The position numbers were made by a program, and so were the translations under genes. Under the pieces are notes generated by a model that did not search any database, was not told where the DNA came from, and saw nothing but the letters and a program-made list of their open reading frames with translations. From an uncultured Erysipelotrichaceae bacterium (GTDB lineage: Bacteria > Bacillota_I > Bacilli_A > RF39 > UBA660), in assembly GCA_902795675.1 (NCBI GenBank), contig CADBLZ010000113.1, positions 1-41,739 on the forward strand: a stretch of DNA of 41,739 nucleotides, written 5' to 3'. Numbering within the stretch: position 1 is the stretch's first letter; every line of letters begins with the position of its first letter. Positions 40,046 through 41,739 of the stretch are shown piece after piece.

Positions 40046-41739
40046 TTATTCCTCCCCTATATTTTGATTTGCAAATTCAACTATTTCAGCAATCTTATCT
40101 TCAGATAATCTTAAGTTATATAATGCACTCATTAAGATGATTTTGTTTTGATATTTAAGTGTATCTTGCATTTCATCGTTTTCATATAGTTTTTGCATTA
40201 TATAAGATATGTTACGAGTCATTTTTGGTCTTGAAATATAAATATTACTAATGTTATATGTTCTATTATCTGAATCATCATCATTAAACATTTGACCAGC
40301 TCTGATTCGTAAGTCTTCAACTGTTGCTGTAACGCCAGCATCGCTTATATCAACATTTAATTCTTCACTATTATTGTAATCATCTAGGTAACCTAGTATT
40401 TTCTTAGTGAATTCTTCATCACCAACAAGTGCTGGTAATTTATCATTATTATTTTCAGGAAGTTCTTCAAAACTATCTTTGAATGGTTCTGTATTAGTTA
40501 TATCAATAATATAATCTGCATAAGAACCTTGTTTATTTTCATCCATTAATGGAATGTTATTTTTATTACAATAGTTAATTCTCTTAATTATTTGATCTGA
40601 GTTAAATCCAAGAACTTCTGGATTAGCTTCAATTAGTTTTGATAAGTTACTTTCTAGATAGTTATCAATTGTGTAAGCTAATTCTTTTGGTGTTTTCCAT
40701 AACATTTCAAAACTATATTTATTACTTCTCTTAATGATACTTATTACATAATCTTTTAATACTTCGATGTTTTCTCTTGCATCAATAGTACTTAATTCTG
40801 GAAGACAGATTAGTAATTCGTTACTATCTGGTTCGATATTTAATTCTGTTAAGGAATCTAAGTTGTTATAGTATGTAGCTAAATCATAGTTTAGTTTGAA
40901 TAGGTTTTCATCTGTTACATTTTCTTTTGATTTTAGTAAACGAATACGATCTCTTAGTTCTTCGTAAGGACAAGTTATACCATAATCATTTAGTAAATCA
41001 GCTATGTAGATGTTTTTAACTCCTACACTATTTAATGATTCTATTTTCTTAACGAAGTCTTTATCTGTTAGGTACATATAACCATTATGAACGTTATATA
41101 TTACATCATTATTAACAGATAATCTTCTTAAATAACCATAGTTAGAAGCAATTATGCTTTCTGGAGTTTTCTTAAGTTCTTCTAATGCTTCTGGACTAAA
41201 TTTAGATGCATCAATAGAAATTGAATCTAGGAATTTATCGATATCATCATTTAGTTTAATTGGTGTTTCTTGTAGGTCTGGTTCAGTTGTTTCTTCTTCG
41301 TCTTCTTGTTCTTCTTCTACTGGTGTTTCTTCAACAACAGGTGCTTCTACTTCTTCATCATCTTCTTCGACAACTGGAGTTTCTTCTACCTCTTCTTCAA
41401 CAGATTCTTCTTCTGAAGTTTCTTCTAGATCTGGTTCTTCTTCACTATTCATTAGTGGTTGTTCTTGTTCTTCGAATGGATTAAATGAAGATACGTCATT
41501 TTGATTTAATGAAGTTAAATCTAAATCAGCGCTTTCTTCATCTTCAGAAGCAAATTCGTTTTCAACTTCTTCTTCCTCTTCAGGTTCTTCTATAGCTGGT
41601 TCTTCTACTTCTTCAGCTACTGGAGATTCTGGAGCAAATGGAACACTAGGTGTTTCAATTACTGGTTCTTCAATAGGAGCTTCTTCAACTTCTTCTTCAA
41701 CAACTGGAGTTTCTTCAACAACAGGAGCTTCTACTTCTA
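40046..41739 (-). CDS. Glu/Pro-rich protein with helical module, 5' end outside the window
   Basis: The frame stays open to the right edge, so the N-terminus is missing; an internal Met at 41452 is not the start. At least 564 residues are seen. The first about 190 residues are a low-complexity run of Glu, Pro, Val and Thr in repeated VEE, APV and ETP blocks. The remaining about 375 residues are alpha-helical with leucine-rich pairs (YLRRL, IYIADLLNDYG), and no catalytic motif was found. The pattern of repeated helical pairs suggests a binding or scaffolding protein. I do not recognise the family. Confidence 0.7.
   Translation of the reverse strand, partial: EVEAPVVEETPVVEEEVEEAPIEEPVIETPSVPFAPESPVAEEVEEPAIEEPEEEEEVENEFASEDEESADLDLTSLNQNDVSSFNPFEEQEQPLMNSEEEPDLEETSEEESVEEEVEETPVVEEDDEEVEAPVVEETPVEEEQEDEEETTEPDLQETPIKLNDDIDKFLDSISIDASKFSPEALEELKKTPESIIASNYGYLRRLSVNNDVIYNVHNGYMYLTDKDFVKKIESLNSVGVKNIYIADLLNDYGITCPYEELRDRIRLLKSKENVTDENLFKLNYDLATYYNNLDSLTELNIEPDSNELLICLPELSTIDARENIEVLKDYVISIIKRSNKYSFEMLWKTPKELAYTIDNYLESNLSKLIEANPEVLGFNSDQIIKRINYCNKNNIPLMDENKQGSYADYIIDITNTEPFKDSFEELPENNNDKLPALVGDEEFTKKILGYLDDYNNSEELNVDISDAGVTATVEDLRIRAGQMFNDDDSDNRTYNISNIYISRPKMTRNISYIMQKLYENDEMQDTLKYQNKIILMSALYNLRLSEDKIAEIVEFANQNIGEE

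Noticed and set aside
41154..41504. Long serine-rich open frame on the plus strand
   Set aside because: It is the antisense of the GAA-rich acidic repeat tract of the minus-strand gene (TTC/TCT codons) and has no ribosome site.
1..41739. Use of the Mycoplasma genetic code
   Set aside because: UGA acts as stop (3050-3052 and 16146-16148), and tryptophan is encoded by TGG throughout.
1..41739. Mobile element, prophage or CRISPR array
   Set aside because: No transposase, integrase, phage structural gene or regularly spaced direct repeats were found; tRNA genes show no adjacent attachment repeats.

Overview
The window is a compact, AT-rich, gene-dense stretch of a Gram-positive-type chromosome. 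The gene set (lipoteichoic-acid-synthase-like enzyme, HrcA/CIRCE heat-shock control, COG4586/4587/3694 exporter, PcrA, NAD-dependent LigA, Tex, YihY, DUF2207) and the purine-rich ribosome binding sites point to an uncultured low-GC Bacillota of the Bacilli/Erysipelotrichia/RF39 type. That placement is inference. UGA is a stop codon here (it ends the ABC-F gene at 3052 and the 16-codon ORF at 16148), so the code is standard and not the Mycoplasma code. No insertion sequence, prophage or CRISPR array was seen.

Layout. 1-4.0 kb (+): a YbjQ-like protein, a membrane-anchored thioredoxin-like protein, an ABC-F ATPase, a COG4997 nucleotide pyrophosphohydrolase and a degenerate RelA/SpoT-type HD protein. 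4.0-8.9 kb (-): a single-module Clp-type AAA+ ATPase, tRNA-Asn, a LemA protein, and a two-gene unit coding a FIST sensor-domain protein and an aldehyde dehydrogenase. 8.9-10.06 kb: about 1.1 kb without a gene, bounded by a strong promoter and an intrinsic terminator on the minus strand and full of hairpins; this is most likely a large structured non-coding RNA and is the most interesting object in the window. 10.06-16.0 kb: Dus, a CIRCE-controlled Hsp20, an aquaporin with a lysine/alanine tail, a CCA-adding-enzyme homologue that has lost its catalytic aspartates, and a DUF2207 protein. 16.1-21.8 kb (mostly +): a short upstream ORF coupled to a peptidase S51 homologue, an HD phosphohydrolase, a small leader RNA in front of a possible Spo0A_C-like protein, and a three-gene ABC-2 exporter operon. 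21.8-24.8 kb (-): a membrane-anchored GH5 glucanase, an unknown protein and a metallophosphoesterase. 24.9-41.7 kb (-): tRNA-Gly, an LTA-synthase-like/AsnB pair, Tex, a three-gene envelope operon (small membrane protein, sensor with a degenerate GGDEF domain, YihY), LigA, a nucleotidyltransferase with PcrA, and two related proteins of unknown function, the second cut by the window edge.

Three themes recur. First, several proteins have intact folds but altered catalytic motifs (RelA-type HD, CCA-adding enzyme, GGDEF, metallophosphoesterase). Second, many genes have an extended -10 box 16-25 nt from the start codon, so mRNA leaders should be very short and begin almost at the Shine-Dalgarno sequence, often of the GGTGAT type. 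Third, terminators are packed against or into coding ends, in one case into both of two convergent genes.
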